A stretch of 64,000 nt of DNA from Saussurea involucrata (Eukaryota; Streptophyta; Magnoliopsida; Asterales; Asteraceae). The stretch spans positions 43,996,850 through 44,060,849 of the forward strand of contig CM066321.1 in assembly GCA_033807775.1 (NCBI GenBank), read 5' to 3'. The notes beneath the pieces were generated by a model. That model was given only the letters and a program-made list of their open reading frames with translations. It searched no databases and was not told where the DNA came from. Below, one piece after another: positions 10,337 through 22,239 of the stretch; the first letter of the stretch is position 1; each line of letters begins with the position of its first letter. A program made the translations under genes and the position numbers.

Positions 10337-10843
10337 GTTCAAATGAAAACTCAATTTTCATTGCGAACGTGAGGACGTATCTCGACCCCTCCATCTCTAT
10401 TAATCCAACAACTCATATTAAATAGAGTTTTTAATTAAAATTATCAATTAAGGTGATTAAGGAGTAAAAAGGGAAAATAATTTATTCTCACACCTATCAT
10501 ACTTGACCTTTTATTTTCTTTTTTAATTAAAAACTTTTACCCCCTTAAAGTTAAAAAAATTATTTTAAAAATTACTAATATTTTAATCAAACAAATTATA
10601 TAAAAAGCGATAATTTCTTGCACTTCGATATGACATACATCTCGATATAGTTTTGTTTGTTTTAACCGTTTTTTACGTGAAATATATGTGTTATATTTAT
10701 TATGAATATTTATGTACGTTCAAGTGTGTACAACACCTCGACACCGTAAGTCCGTAACTCGACATCACATTCTTCAACACTTAACGTCATAAGGCGTCGC
10801 GTTCTTCATCACCGTAACCCAACACCCATCGAGACCCTATAGA
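10337..10843. other. Gene-free AT-rich stretch
   Basis: No ORF, RNA gene or clear repeat is seen. It begins with a sequence resembling the left terminus of element A and then becomes unique-looking AT-rich DNA. Confidence 0.4.
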
Positions 10844-11274
10844 GTTTCGGTTGTGAATAGGGAACAAAAGAGAGTGCGCCAAGTCGCCACGCTTTCATGG
10901 GTCTTTCATGTATTATTCATAATGAATAATGTATTATTCAGGATAAATAATACGACATTCAGGGTGAATAATACACGATTCATGAATTCGTGTATTATTC
11001 ATCTTGAATGTTGTATAATTCATTCAAAATACTATATTATTCATCATGAATGATGAACGTTCACTTTTGTTATTCATACTGAACGTGGACACCCGAGGAT
11101 GTGCATACATATTCATAATGAATTAAACCAAGTTTCGGTTGTGAATCAGAAAACAAAAGAGAGTGCGACATGTGTCCACATCTTCACGGGTCATTCATAT
11201 ATTATTCATCATGAATAATGTATCATTCAGGATGAATAATACAACATTCAGGGTGAATAATACACGATTCATGA
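10844..11274. repeat. Two-copy direct repeat, about 143 bp, with palindromic ATTATTCATNATGAATAAT core
   Basis: Copy 1 (10844-10985) and copy 2 (11132-11274) both start GTTTCGGTTGTGAAT, contain ACAAAAGAGAGTGCG, and end in GGGTGAATAATACACGATTC and ATGA. Each contains the palindrome TATTATTCATNATGAATAAT. The 146-bp spacer carries further TATTATTCAT words in both orientations, so the block is a small family of palindromic repeats. Confidence 0.8.
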
Positions 11275-11674
11275 TGACGGGGGCGACCCGGTTCCATTGA
11301 ACGTGGCGGAACATAAAAGTATGTCACATATCTATGTTAATAAAACCAAACACGTGGATCATAATCATATGATATATCGAGCTCAACTCCTCTAAGTCTA
11401 TTGCTCGTGGAGTCTCAATCTCAACCCCTCTAGGTCTATACTTTGAGATCTCCAAATCCAAAAAAATATACAAGCATATTGGAATTACACCTTACTGTTC
11501 ATGGGACAATGCCCGACCATACGGGTCCACATCTTACTTACCATGAGACCTGATGCCTACTTCGTGCTACAATGAGGGAAACTAGCGTCCCATCATTGAA
11601 CGTAAATAGTCAAGTGCCTATGGATCCATTGCATTATAGTAAAAACAAAAAACATTACATGACTCTAAACGAAT
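11275..11674. other. Gene-free stretch before the CopA 3' LTR
   Basis: Two similar short blocks (CTCAACTCCTCTAAGTCTAT at 11383 and a diverged partner at 11423) are the only structure noticed. No ORF is supported. It is the flank beside the 3' end of CopA. Confidence 0.4.
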
Positions 11675-12353
11675 TGTTGGAAATCAATATAAAATTGTAA
11701 CCTCGTAAAACGCAGCGAAAAAAAAAGGTTTGGTTACAAATTAGAAAACTTTTCATTATCGAGGATCCAATGACAATTAAAACAATTAATAACACACCAT
11801 AGGGTGTTTAGGCATGTACCTTTTCAAAGCTGATGTGGTTGAACGATTGGAGCACTTAAAACCCAATGGAAGGTTTCCTCTAACGGTACCCACACACGAA
11901 CACTTGAATTCCACCGAGTGCTAGCCCAAAAGAACCCATAATTCTAATATGTGTAAGTGTATAACTCGGATCCAGAGAATCGAATCAGTCTATCGAAAAA
12001 CAACTGACTTGACATCCTATTTATATAGACGGTAAATAAGATTTATGTTTATCTGTAATTATTTTAATTCAAATAATTTGAATTCGAATAATTATCTGAA
12101 TTTTAATAATTATATTTATCTAAACAAATAATTATTCATATTTACAGATAAAACTCTGTAATTATCATAATTACAATTTACACATATTATATGATTATTC
12201 TTTCAAGAATAACTATTTGGCTGTCAAACATGACTTTAACGGGTTTCTTTCTAATGGAAGCAAACGTATTCTTTTGTGTGCGACCCTTTAGGTTTACATA
12301 CTCATTGGTAGCATTCTTGTGTGACACGTGTCGTGGGCATATAATAACCTTCA
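11675..12353 (-). repeat. CopA 3' LTR (679 bp)
   Basis: On the plus strand it runs TGTTGGAAATC to AACCTTCA, that is TG to CA. It is followed at 12354-12365 by GTCTCCCACTTA, the complement of a copia polypurine tract (AAGTGGGAGAC), which places the boundary. The partner 5' LTR was not found in the window, so the limits rest on one copy and on the polypurine tract. Confidence 0.6.
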
Positions 12354-12973
12354 GTCTCCCACTTACACACGATACACAGTAACACAGACGGTGGTAAGCG
12401 TCTAGCAACACGTCACCGCCCCCAAAGCTATGTAAATGTGCTTTTCTTAGCTTTCTGATTGATCTAAGTCAATCATATAGTAGAATCAGTCATCATCCTT
12501 TTGCTTCGCGATATTTTGTTTTGAACTCTAAGGCATAGATGTATCTCATCCTTTCTGTTCAAAAATTGTGTTTCTCGATCCCAACACATTTTGATTATAC
12601 AAGTACTATTAGTCCAACTAATCCACTTGTTCATGGCCATGAAAATCAAAGTATGTTATCGAGGGTCCCAAAAATATCTCTCTCATCTTGAGAGGAGAAA
12701 ATCCCATATTGCATGTACACGACTAACTACACAGTTCATGTTATACCTAACATAGCCCTTATGATTACCCGGTTAACGGTAACGTTAGACTATACTAAAG
12801 TATAACACTCCTTGTGCATTAGATCCCAATGCACATCTCAGGTCTGAGGATAAAGAGTGTTTTACCATTTCAGGACTCACCTTATGACGCCGATCTATGA
12901 GATGATCCTGACCGTGGGTCTTGTCCAACGCATTGTACACAGACAAGCGCATGTGACTCCGGTTGCACCCAGT
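12354..12973 (-). other. CopA 3' non-coding segment
   Basis: DNA between the CopA 3' LTR and a solo LTR insertion. Together with 15069-15306 it forms the stretch between the CopA RNase H stop and the polypurine tract. No ORF is supported. Confidence 0.5.
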
Positions 12974-15063
12974 TGAAACACCCTGAAATTCACAATAAAT
13001 TTAAACCTTAAATTTATCAGAGTTTACCACCATAATTCAAACTTTCATTTACATCGGAGAATTTGTGACAAGTTTCAAATCTACACAAGTTTATCATAAC
13101 ATCCAGCTAATCAAATCCCTGATCAACAAAATTAGATTATAACAGTTGTTCACAACATCTTTCAAAATATCTCCTGTAACACTAAATTCTCCCTCACAAA
13201 TCCAAAAGCACAACTCTGGTACTCCTCGACACTCATCCCTTTGTATCCCTTCCCGGGCTAGTACCTGGTAAGAAAATTTAATTTGAAAATATTAGGCTTA
13301 CGCCTAGTGATAACATCCATTTTTCAAATCAAAATCTTTATAAGCTTTGAAACCAAAATTGTAAACAAAGCGTACAAATTAACCTGATCCCAATCTATAT
13401 TACCGTACACATAACATCTTACGATGACGGGAATCATACCTGATTCAATGAATATGACAACAATAAGTATGTCATTGTATCATATTCGAGAGCGCCACTA
13501 CGAATCACCACGGATTCTAGTTTACAACTCATGTCCAAGAAATTACAACTAGGCGTCATGCCTTTTCTTGGAAGGGAAGTGGAAATAACAATTATATCTT
13601 GCCTATTCCTCATCTACCAATAGAAAGCGGAAATAACAATTATACTTTGTCTATTTCATGTTTCCATGTCTCAATTATGAATAGCAATTATACCTTGCAT
13701 ATTCCACGTTTCAATATGAATAGCAATTCTACTTTGCCTATTCCACTTCTCAATATGAATAGCAATTATACCTTGCCTATTCCATCGTTTCAATATGAAT
13801 AGCAATTCTACTTTGCCTATTCCACTTCTCAATATGAATAACAATTATACCTTGCCCATTCCATCGTTTCGCATCACGATAAAAGGGAATAACAATTATA
13901 CCTTGTCTATTCCTCATTCCCAAATACAGACGAGAATAGCAATTATACCTTGCCTATTCTACGTTATCAAATAATGCTAGTGCCTATGGATCCATTACAC
14001 TTACTAGCATACGTACATTATATCAAAACAGTCATCAAATCATATCGTACTGTAAAAATTTACACTCAATTGTTTGAGAATGTTCCCTATCAACAGTTAT
14101 CGGAAACATACTGGTTACAGGAAACTCAAAAGTTACAAGAACATCATTACTTACCGAACACTTCCGGTAAAACTATCCGGACAAGATGTCCGAAACTCAT
14201 ACCCGAAAACTATCAGAAGTCGGGAACAGTCCGGAACTAGTGTCCGGAAACATAAATTACCGGATACTTTCAGAAAATACCAACAAATCCGGGTACATCC
14301 GGAAACCAAAGAAATCCGGATATCGTCCGGTAAATTAACTATCCGGAAACTAAATACTTACCGGATACTTTCAACATTTTACCGGACACCACTGTAAAGG
14401 AGACTATCGGACACTAATAAAACTCATCCGGACACCTCGACCTACACACCAAATTCTCAACCCAGATCGATAACTATTCCAACCATCTTATTATGCGACT
14501 ACCCATACATCTCCAATACTCTTAAGAAGATCAATTTACTGATTAATTTGATAAAAGACATCGAATTAAATGAAAACATGAACTTACCTGAAAACCAATT
14601 GTCGACCCAAGTCTGCGCAATTCGATTCAACCCAAAAATCTACTTTCACCCCTGATTCACCACACAATTTCAGGAATCTAATCGAAGAGCAGATTAAATT
14701 AAGTTTACCAGTCTTCAAGAAATCGAATTGAAAGGAAGGATCGAAAGCTATACCGAATGAGACCTAACACTTTGTTTCATTTTCTCTCACACCGACTTCC
14801 TGGAAGTGAAATTGAAACTTCTTATCACTTCTAGCCGACTTACTAATATAAATATCTGATTTCACAAATTACCAATTTAACCCCACATTATCGCTAATTG
14901 CTGAAACTAAACCCAAGTTTCACAATTTTCCAAATTAGTCAAAAGCTTTAGCCAATTTCACCTTCGACCCTTCGACATGTCGTTTAAAATAATATCATCC
15001 CATTATTTTAGACATTCTCCCAAAATAATTATATAATAATTATGGAAATTTCGAGGTGTTACA
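12974..15063 (-). mobile_element. Solo LTR of the GypG-related Ty3/gypsy family (2,090 bp)
   Basis: Begins TGAAACACCCTGAAATT and ends GAGGTGTTACA, matching the termini of the GypG LTRs. The flanks CCAGT (12969-12973) and CCAGT (15064-15068) form a perfect 5-bp target duplication, so this is one insertion reduced to a single LTR by recombination. It shares the layout of the GypG LTRs: a conserved TAGGCTTACGCCTA block (13260-13320), a tandem array (13560-13965) and a TCCGGA-rich zone (14100-14420), but the sequences are clearly diverged. Orientation is inferred from collinearity with the GypG LTRs. Confidence 0.88.
13560..13965. repeat. Tandem array in the solo LTR, GAATAGCAATTATACCTTGC-type units
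   Basis: About eight to ten units of 28-45 bp, each with GGAATA(A/G)CAATTATACC(T)TGCCTATTCC-like sequence split over unit borders. GGAAT and ATTCC ends make each unit a potential hairpin. The same position in the GypG LTRs holds an analogous array of different sequence. Confidence 0.85.
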
Positions 15064-15068
15064 CCAGT

Positions 15069-15306
15069 GCACTTACAACTTGGACTATGACAAGACTTCA
15101 CAATGATCTTAATTTATTACTAGTCCCCTAGTAATAATTGATCAAAGACAAATTAAAATAATATGATCATCATATTTATTTAAGGATACTTAAAACATGC
15201 AAAAAGAACTCAGAAATGTTTGATGAAAATACTCATATCCAATATGCCATAATATATAAAACATATCTGTTTATGTTCACAATAAAAGGTTACTAAAATT
15301 TATAGA
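15069..15306 (-). other. CopA segment between RNase H stop and solo LTR
   Basis: AT-rich 3' untranslated DNA of CopA. No feature other than the CCAGT duplication copy at its left edge. Confidence 0.5.
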
Positions 15307-15715
15307 TCAGACTAAATTATTATAAAACTTCAAGCCTATTGAATCGATGTGAGCATCATGCTTGCTTTGACTCAAAGGCTTGGTAAGAGGATCTACTGGA
15401 TTGTCTTCTGATCGAACCTTGCACATCTTTATATCACCTCTATCAATAATATCTCGAATTAGGTGATATCGTCTCATGATATGCTTGGAGCGCTGATGTG
15501 ACCTTGGATCTTTTGCCTGAGCAATGGCACCCTCATTATCGCAGTAGATCTCGACAGGGTCACATATGCTAGGGACAACTCCCAGGTCTGTGATGAATTT
15601 CTTCATCTAAACAGCTTACTTTGTGGCATCTGACACTGTAATGTACTCCGATTCTATAGTTGAATCCGCTATTGTGCTTTGTTTGCAGCTTTTCCAACTC
15701 ACAACATCCCCGTTT
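15307..15715 (-). pseudogene. CopA RNase H, C-terminal part
   Basis: Reading down from 15715, the frame has the copia RNase H motifs VVSWKSCKQ, ADSTIESEY and then MKKFITDLGVVPSI, YCDNEGAIAQA, RSKHIMRRYHLIRDII and DPLTKPLSQ, ending at the stop near 15307. Two in-frame stops between S-D-A-T-K and M-K-K break it. This is the continuation of the short fragment at 29821-29860 on the other side of CopC. Confidence 0.92.
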
Positions 15716-15720
15716 AACAA
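15716..15720. repeat. Left target-site duplication copy of CopC
   Basis: AACAA here against AACAC at 29816-29820: a 5-bp duplication with one mismatch. The AACAC version gives the usual copia peptide VFVLNG when CopC is removed, so the left copy carries the mutation. Confidence 0.8.
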
Positions 15721-16424
15721 TGTTAGCTCCAACTTCTGAAGTTAAAGAAGTATTGAAAAATAGGCTAAGTGTAAAGTCATCGATAGAGGCCTCTGCCAAG
15801 ACACCGAGCAAAGATCCAAGTGAAGGATCTACAGAAGACACTCTCAGAGCCTCTGTCATCCTTGACAGAGCCTCTATGGTATGAAGACTGAAGACTTAGA
15901 AGATTATTTGAAGATCAACACGAAGACGATCGTGCCTCTCACGATTTCTGTTGTACGAAGATCCTGAAGATCATTCGTATAAGGCGTGCCCTGCCAACTC
16001 CACGTGTCAACCTCTGATGAGTTACAGCCTTAGCAGAAAACAACGCACTACATTAACGTTGTACCTGTAGCAGTCCCACGATCGTGTCTTTGTACCCTTT
16101 GTACTTCTTATCTCCCCTTTGTCCCCTGTAGATCAGTATAAATAGAAGGCTCGTGTTGAGCTCTTCTATTAACTTTGCACAACACACACACACCCATTAG
16201 AGTAGAATTCTTATTATACTTTCGGTGTTCTCGGTGTTCTTGGATAATCAATATACAATGATTTATTGAGTTAATCTTTTGTGTTATTATTATATCACGT
16301 ATTTGATTGTGTGTTATTTCTACCAAGTAATCTTGTCTTGTTCTGTCAAAAACGCTTCCGCACATAAATATATGTTTAGAACTTGAGAGATTAATATCAT
16401 TGTTGAGTAAAATCGGGATCAACA
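15721..16424 (+). repeat. CopC 5' LTR (704 bp)
   Basis: Starts TGTTAGCTCC and ends GGGATCAACA. It contains a plant TATA box TATAAATA at 16137-16144, which would start genomic RNA near 16170, and several CCTCTG/CAGAGG words. Compared with the 3' LTR it lacks a 15-bp stretch near 15847. Confidence 0.95.
16137..16144 (+). promoter_or_regulatory. TATA box of the CopC 5' LTR
   Basis: TATAAATA followed by GAAGG; the same box is present in the 3' LTR near 29528. Confidence 0.7.
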
Positions 16425-16426
16425 AT

Positions 16427-16438
16427 TGGTATCAGAGC
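16427..16438 (+). other. CopC primer-binding site (initiator tRNA-Met)
   Basis: TGGTATCAGAGC, two bases after the 5' LTR. This is the standard complement to the 3' end of plant initiator tRNA-Met used by copia elements. Confidence 0.92.
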
Positions 16439-16734
16439 CTGCCTTGATTTTCCATATCAAGAGATCTACTCTGACAATGATTTCAACTCTTCTAGGTAGA
16501 AACTTGGACTGATTTTAACCTGTTCTTCATATTTTTCAAACAATCTCTGTTTTCTGCCATTCTCGACAAGTTCGACTTTGGTAAACTTACAGAACCTGTT
16601 TCTTCGGTTAAAGTATCCATTTTAGTGCATTGTTCACGACTTTTAAGTTTATAAGCTCTTTCCTACAAATCTGACCCATCATCTAAAAGTTTCAGTTCAT
16701 ACTCTGTTTTCTGGTGTTTTTCAAACCATTTAAA

Positions 16735-17951
16735 ATGGCGAACACCAACAACTTTTTCACTGCTGGTTCCTTAACAAAACCACCCACTTTGCTCAGAGAT
16801 GAGTACCCTCAGTGGAAGATACAAATGATTCACTTCTTCGAGGGTACTGACAAAGAACTCGTTCACTACATCCACAACCCCCCTTTCGTTCCTATGGTCA
16901 CAGTACCACGTGTACCTGCCACAGATGATACTCCAGAGATTCCTGAGCACGAGAAACCTAAGACAAAGGACAAATGGTCTGCACCTGACTGGGAGAAATA
17001 TGAGATCGCTCAGAAGACCATACGACATCTGATAATGGCCATACCCAATGACCTCTTCCAATCCCTAGATGCGTGTGAATCTGCATATGATTTATGGAAG
17101 GAACTGGAGAAACAATTGGAGGGAGGGGCCAAGACTCAGAAGAATTGCAGAGCCCAATGCATCAACGAATACTACGCATTCAAAGCTCTGCCGACAGAAT
17201 CTCTGCAAACAACATACGACAGGTTCAACTCTCTTATTAAGAAGTGTAAGAAGTTTGGAATTCATAGAACTTCTGAGGAGAACAACGTCATGTTCCTAAA
17301 CAGCCTAACGAAGAATGGCTCCAGTTGTCTATGTCTCTGCAAACTAATCAGGACTTAGACATCTGGACTCTGTCAGATCTCTATGGAACACTGGCTGCCC
17401 AAGAACCTCAGATTACTCAAGCAAAAGCTCAAACCGGTGGGTCTCTGGCACTTGTTGGTAAGGCTACAGAAACTAAAGAAAAGCCAAACAAGGAGAAAGC
17501 TGTGGAGGAAAAGAAGGAGAATAAGAAGAAGGTATTGGTGGTTGATAGTGAAGAGGAGGAATTAGTGGAAGAAGAGGAGGCAACAATGGCCTCAATAGCT
17601 AAATCTTTAGCTCTTTTGACTAGGGAATTCAGCAGAGGGTACCAGAAGAAGTCAGGTTATGAACGCAATGGTAGAGATGATCGGGGTGGGAAGTATGAGC
17701 CAAGGAATCAGGGAAGAGAAGATGGGAATGACCAACAGAGGTCAAGTGACAAAGGTGACAGAGGTGGTGACCAACAGAGGTCAGGCGACAGACCTGGGAA
17801 TGCACCCCAGAACCAGTGTTGTTTCAATTGTGGCAAACTAGGCCACTATGCTGCATACTGCAGGAGCAAACCAAACCGCCCTCAGAGGGACTCTGCTTTC
17901 TACAAAAAGAAAGCAGAGTATTATGCTCAGAAGTCGCTCATGGTGGAGTAG
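16735..17951 (+). pseudogene. CopC gag: UBN2-type domain and zinc knuckle
   Basis: Chosen start ATG 16735 (MANTNNFFTAGSLTKPP); a short in-frame extension upstream is not family-like. The N-terminal part has the gag pattern YPQWKIQMIHFFEG, later YDLWKELEKQLEG and TYDRFNSLIKKC. A one-base deletion near 17310 shifts the frame; it continues in the frame of 17325-17951. There follows a Lys/Glu-rich linker, an Arg/Asp/Gly-rich stretch with repeated QQRSGD and a CCHC knuckle CFNCGKLGHYAAYC (about 17818-17859). TAG at 17949-17951 is a nonsense codon because the frame continues into the next segment. Gag would form the particle and bind element RNA. Confidence 0.9.
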
Positions 17952-19814
17952 GAAAACTGGCAGTCAGACGAATCCTCTGACGAATGTGAAAAGAAGAACG
18001 CCCTGTTCTGCGGGATGGCAGAGGTCAGCTCCTCCGACTCTGACAGTGAGGTATCCACTTCTGACTCTTCCTCTAATGAAACAGAAGCTGATTTGCTTAA
18101 ACTGACAATTGAATACACTGAACTTAAAAAGACTTGCGAAAGTGTCCAGAAAAAGCTTGCATTCTTTGAAAGAGAAGCTAGACTTCTCACTCGAGAAAAG
18201 GCTAAAATATTTCAAGAAAAGGAAGAGATGGAAACTAATTGGCACAAACATCTAAATCCTTTAAAACAAAAGATTTCAGAACTCAACTCAGCCTTAAAAG
18301 CTAAATTTAAAGAAATTATGGATGTTGAGAGCGATAGAATGAATATTCTTGCTCTTAAACACTATTTTCAGAAGGAAAGAGAAGTCCTTCATCAAGACCT
18401 ACTCAGAAGAGAATTTTTAATGAAAAAATATCAAGATGCACAGATGGTATATGAAAAGATAAATACACAAATAGGGAGACGGGGAATTGGCTTCTGTGAT
18501 ATAGATCCATACACTGGAACCAAAAGAGACAAGTCTCTGTCATCTCTGTTTTGTATAGGAGATACAAGAAAACCTGGATTTCCAAACTTACTCTCTGTTA
18601 GCAAAAGGCAAAAAGTCTCTGGGGAACCTCACAAGAGGAAACCTCCGAAGATGATAAATGTATGGTATCAAAACACATATTTATCTCTCCTTCAACCTCT
18701 GTCAAAAAAGAATCCAAACCTAAGAAATATCTGAAAACTCAAGATCAGATAGGAATCTTCAAGTTTGGTGACCCCGAGACTTAAACACAGGTTGCTTTTG
18801 TCTGCATGATAGACTCTGAAAAAAAATTATCGGCAGAGGCACCTGAATTCTTGCCCGCTTCTTCAGAAGAAAAACTGAAAAACATTTCTGAAAATGAGTT
18901 GATGGAAATTGGCAAAAACATTTTTTATGAAAACCTCTGTACATCCTCTGTTGATCAAAATCTCTCTGAGGAAATCTTGATAAATACTTCTGCTAATTTG
19001 GAAGATAGTCCCAAAGAAAAGGAAGAAAGTGAGTATGACACATGCTCTGAAAGTCCAGCCTCTGTCGACTGAGATCTTAGTGACTCAACCTCTGTATATG
19101 AGGACGATTCATCCTTTGACGAATCTGAGAGCGACTCAATAGAGTCAGAGATAGTTCCTTGTGGTGCAGAGGAAATCAAACTTCCCTCTGGAATTCTTAA
19201 CATAACCATTCCTCCTAAGGAGAAAACCACAAGAATTCCTATCTGTGAAAATCAAACAACAAAAGGAAATGTCTTCTCATAATCCAACAAGTTCTAAAAC
19301 TTCAAAACCCTTAAGGCCTCTTAAAGAAAAATTAACTTGGCAACAAAAGGGTAAGTGGGTTGAAATTAACAAATCTTTTTCTTCTGTGACAGTGAAACCT
19401 GCAGAAGTTCACCACAGAGGAAGGGGTCCACAGAAGGCTACTCCCAACAGAGAATTTTCAAAACAACAATCTAGTCTACATAGGTCTTCTTGTAATAAGA
19501 AGTCAGATGTTAGGGTAGATTGTAAAAATAAAGCCTCTGTACCCTTATTCAGTGTTTTTAATGAAATGTTCAAGCAAATTTCTTCGCATATTCATTATTG
19601 TCATTGTTTTGAACTTATGCATCAATTAAACCAACACTTCTCTAGTCCACACTGTTTCCTCTCTAGACCCAAAAAGAATGCTAAATTCAAGGGTAAGAAG
19701 AAACAAAATGGTTCTTCATCAGAAGGTAAAACCAAATCCAAGGATGCTAAGGCAACCTTGAAGACCCCTAACAAACCGGGACCCATTTGGATACGGGTAC
19801 CTAAAAATCTCTGA
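17952..19814 (+). pseudogene. CopC gag C-terminal extension (coiled coil)
   Basis: Downstream of the knuckle the frame is acidic and Ser-rich (18015-18100), then strongly helical with heptad-like LKLTIEYTELKKTCESVQKK and further Glu/Lys-rich helices to about 18480. Later parts (18806-19072, 19245-19814) are broken by stops and shifts, and end with a Lys-rich stretch and the motif WIRVPKN before a TGA at 19812-19814. Long coiled-coil gag tails are a Sirevirus trait. The CopB counterpart ends with WVPKKN and a stop at the same place. Confidence 0.72.
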
Positions 19815-19816
19815 TT

Positions 19817-20101
19817 TTGTTACATAGGAAGTATGTGCCGATCTGGAATCTAGACTCCGGATGCTCGCGGCACATGACTGGCGACAGAGGTCTACTATCC
19901 ACTTACAAAGATAAACTAGATGGTGGATCTGAGACCTTTGGCGACAACAAAAAGGGGTACATAAAAGGCTATGGAGTCATCAAGAAGGAAAATATAACCG
20001 TATGCAAAGTTGCATATGTGGATGGCCTTAAGCACAATCTTCTCAGTGTTAGCCAACTTTGCGATACTGGTTTCGATGTCATGTTCAAAAGAACCTTCTG
20101 A
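19817..20101 (+). pseudogene. CopC aspartic protease region
   Basis: Contains NLDSGCSRHMTG with the protease D-S-G catalytic triad-type motif, then GYIKGYGVI and VDGLKHNLLSVSQLCD, all standard for the SIRE-type copia protease. It is out of frame with the end of gag by one register and ends at a stop just after FDVMFKR. It would cleave the polyprotein. The LTG start chosen by frame alone is not meaningful because this is part of a polyprotein. Confidence 0.9.
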
Positions 20102-21371
20102 TCTATACAAGGTGAGGACATAGGAGTCGAACTTCTGCGAGCCGAGCGAAAAGGCGATTTATACCTCATGAACTTTAGTGCCAAGAACAAGAAGGACAAG
20201 CTCTGACTAGTTGCCTGTAAGAATGAAGAAGCCTGGTTATGGCACAACAGGTTCTGCCACTTACACTTTCATACTTTAGACAAGCTTGTTAAACTTGATC
20301 TTGTTAAAGGTTTGCCAAATGTCAAATTCAGTAAAGATCATTTGTGCTCTGCCTGCGAAATGGGTAAACTCAAAAGAGCTTCCCATAAAGGCAAGACTGA
20401 TGTGTCTTGCCCTAGGCCTCTGTACATGCTACACGTTGATCTTGTTAAAGGTTTGCCAATCGCTACACAGAGCCTAGGCGGCAAGAAATATATACTTGTG
20501 TTGATTGATAAATACTCGAGATATACATGGGTGGAATTTGTCAGAAAGAAGTCAGATGTTCCTAACATTCTGATAAACCTAATGAAAAAAATCCAGGTTC
20601 TGTATGAGTGCAGGATTCAAAAGTTGAGAAGCGACAATGGCCCAGAATTCAAAAACTCTGTCATTGAAGTTTACCTCACAGAAGAAGGTATATCTCAGAA
20701 CTTCTCTGCTGCACGCACCCCACAATAGAATGGTGTGGTTGAACGAAAGAACCGCATGCTTGTGGAGGCTGCAAGAACTATGCTAACAGCATCTGGATTG
20801 CCCATTTCTTTCTGGGCAGAAGCAGTATCAACCGCTTGCTACACCCAAAATAAAGCAACCATAGTAAAAAGGCACATCAAGACACCTTACCACTTGATCA
20901 ACAAAAGGCGACCAAACATCAAGTTCTTCCATGTATTTGGATGCAAGTGCTTTGTCCTAAACGACAAAAGAAGCAAGAGGTAAGTTTGATGTGAAAGCAG
21001 ACGAAGGCAAGTTCATTGGGTACTATGCCACCTCAAAGGCCTACAGAGTTTACCTTCTGCGATCCCGAACCATTATAGAGAGTATCAATGTCTCTTTTGA
21101 CGATTCCTTTCAAAAGACTTCTGAACAAATCAGTTCAGAACTCGGTCTGAAAAAGGAATCCTCTGGCATCTCCACCACAAGAGAAGCAGAACTCAATCTG
21201 CTATTTGAAGAGATGTTCCACGATGATATTGATCCCTCTGCCAGAGCCAACAGAGCCTCTGGTGAAACATCTTCTTCAAACCAGACTGAGTCAGGTATAT
21301 CTCTAACTGGTCCGTTGAATACTTCATCCTCCTCTGTGAATCGTGCAGATGCAAGTGCTGAGGGGGAGTGA
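20102..21371 (+). pseudogene. CopC integrase
   Basis: Pre-integrase HHCC remnants occur around 20236-20375 (WLWHNRFCHLHF in another frame, then CSACEMGK). The core has D in MLHVDL, then KLRSDNGPEFKN and RTPQ-stop (a TAG at 20726-20728 where the family has Q-N-G), then VVERKNRMLVEAARTML and the C-terminal GKFIGYYATSKAYRV. A 24-bp copy of upstream DNA (20295-20318) appears at 20436-20459 and replaces the usual FGP after the first catalytic Asp. Several frameshifts are present. The tail 21150-21700 is Ser/Thr/Glu-rich and crowded with CAGAGG. Confidence 0.88.
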
Positions 21372-21769
21372 ACAGAAGATGATACAAGCAAAGATACTAC
21401 AGAGGCACTGGAATTACCTACTCCAGCAACCACAGAGGAACCAATACCAGAGGAAAACGAGGATTCTGTCTCTATAACCTCAGAGGAACCAATTCCAACT
21501 CTTATCCCAATACCCCCACAAGCTGCAACACCAAGTTCAAGCACAGAAGTACCTTCTACTACAGAGGTTGCACCAGAACCGACAAGTGCAACCACAGAGG
21601 TTCAACTAGATGAGGCTAATGACCATCTTCCAAGAACGACAAAGTGGACGAAGAGCCATCCTCAGAACCTAATTATTGGGGATCCTTCTGAAAAAGTCAA
21701 GACAAGATCAGCCACTGCTAACTTTTGTTTCTTTACAAATTTTATCAGTGTGATCGAGCCAAAATGTGT

Positions 21770-22239
21770 CTCTGAAGCCCGAGATGATCCAAACTAGGTA
21801 GATGCAATGCAAGAAGATCTTCTACAGTTTGAGAGAAATAAGGTATGGACCCTAGTTCCTCTGCCACAAGGGAAACAAGCAATAGGGACTAAATGGGTCT
21901 TCATAAACAAAAAAGGATGAGGATGGGGTGGTTATTAGAAATAAAGAGAGATTGGTGGCCAAGGGATATTGCCAAGCAGAAGGCATTGATTACGATGAGA
22001 CTTTTGCCCCTGTCGCACGGCTCGAAGCAATAAGAATCTTCTTAGCCTTCGCAACCCACAGAGGTTTTAAAGTTTTTCAAATGGATGTAAAATCTGCCTT
22101 TCTGAATGGTCAAATCCAAGAAGAAGTTTACGTCCAGCAGCCACCAGGGTTTGAAAGTGCCAAGTACCCAAACTACGTCTATTATCTTGACAAAGCTCTG
22201 TATGGACTGAAACAGGCTCCAAGAGCATGGTACGAATGA
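21770..22239 (+). pseudogene. CopC reverse transcriptase, N-terminal part
   Basis: The frame starts with DAMQEDLLQFERNKVWTLV after a TAG that replaces the usual tryptophan (near 21796). A frameshift near 21910 follows, then RLVAKGYCQAEGIDYDETF, MDVKSAFLNG (motif A Asp), EEVYVQQPPGFE and LYGLKQAPRAWYE, ending at TGA 22237-22239. The active site YVDD lies downstream in the same frame at 22339-22350. Confidence 0.93.

Noticed and set aside
10337..10480. Second full copy of element A starting with GGTTCAAATGA
   Set aside because: Only the first dozen bases match; no matching right terminus was found.
12974..15063. Solo LTR as one end of GypG
   Set aside because: It has its own perfect CCAGT duplication on both sides and its sequence is well diverged from both GypG LTRs.
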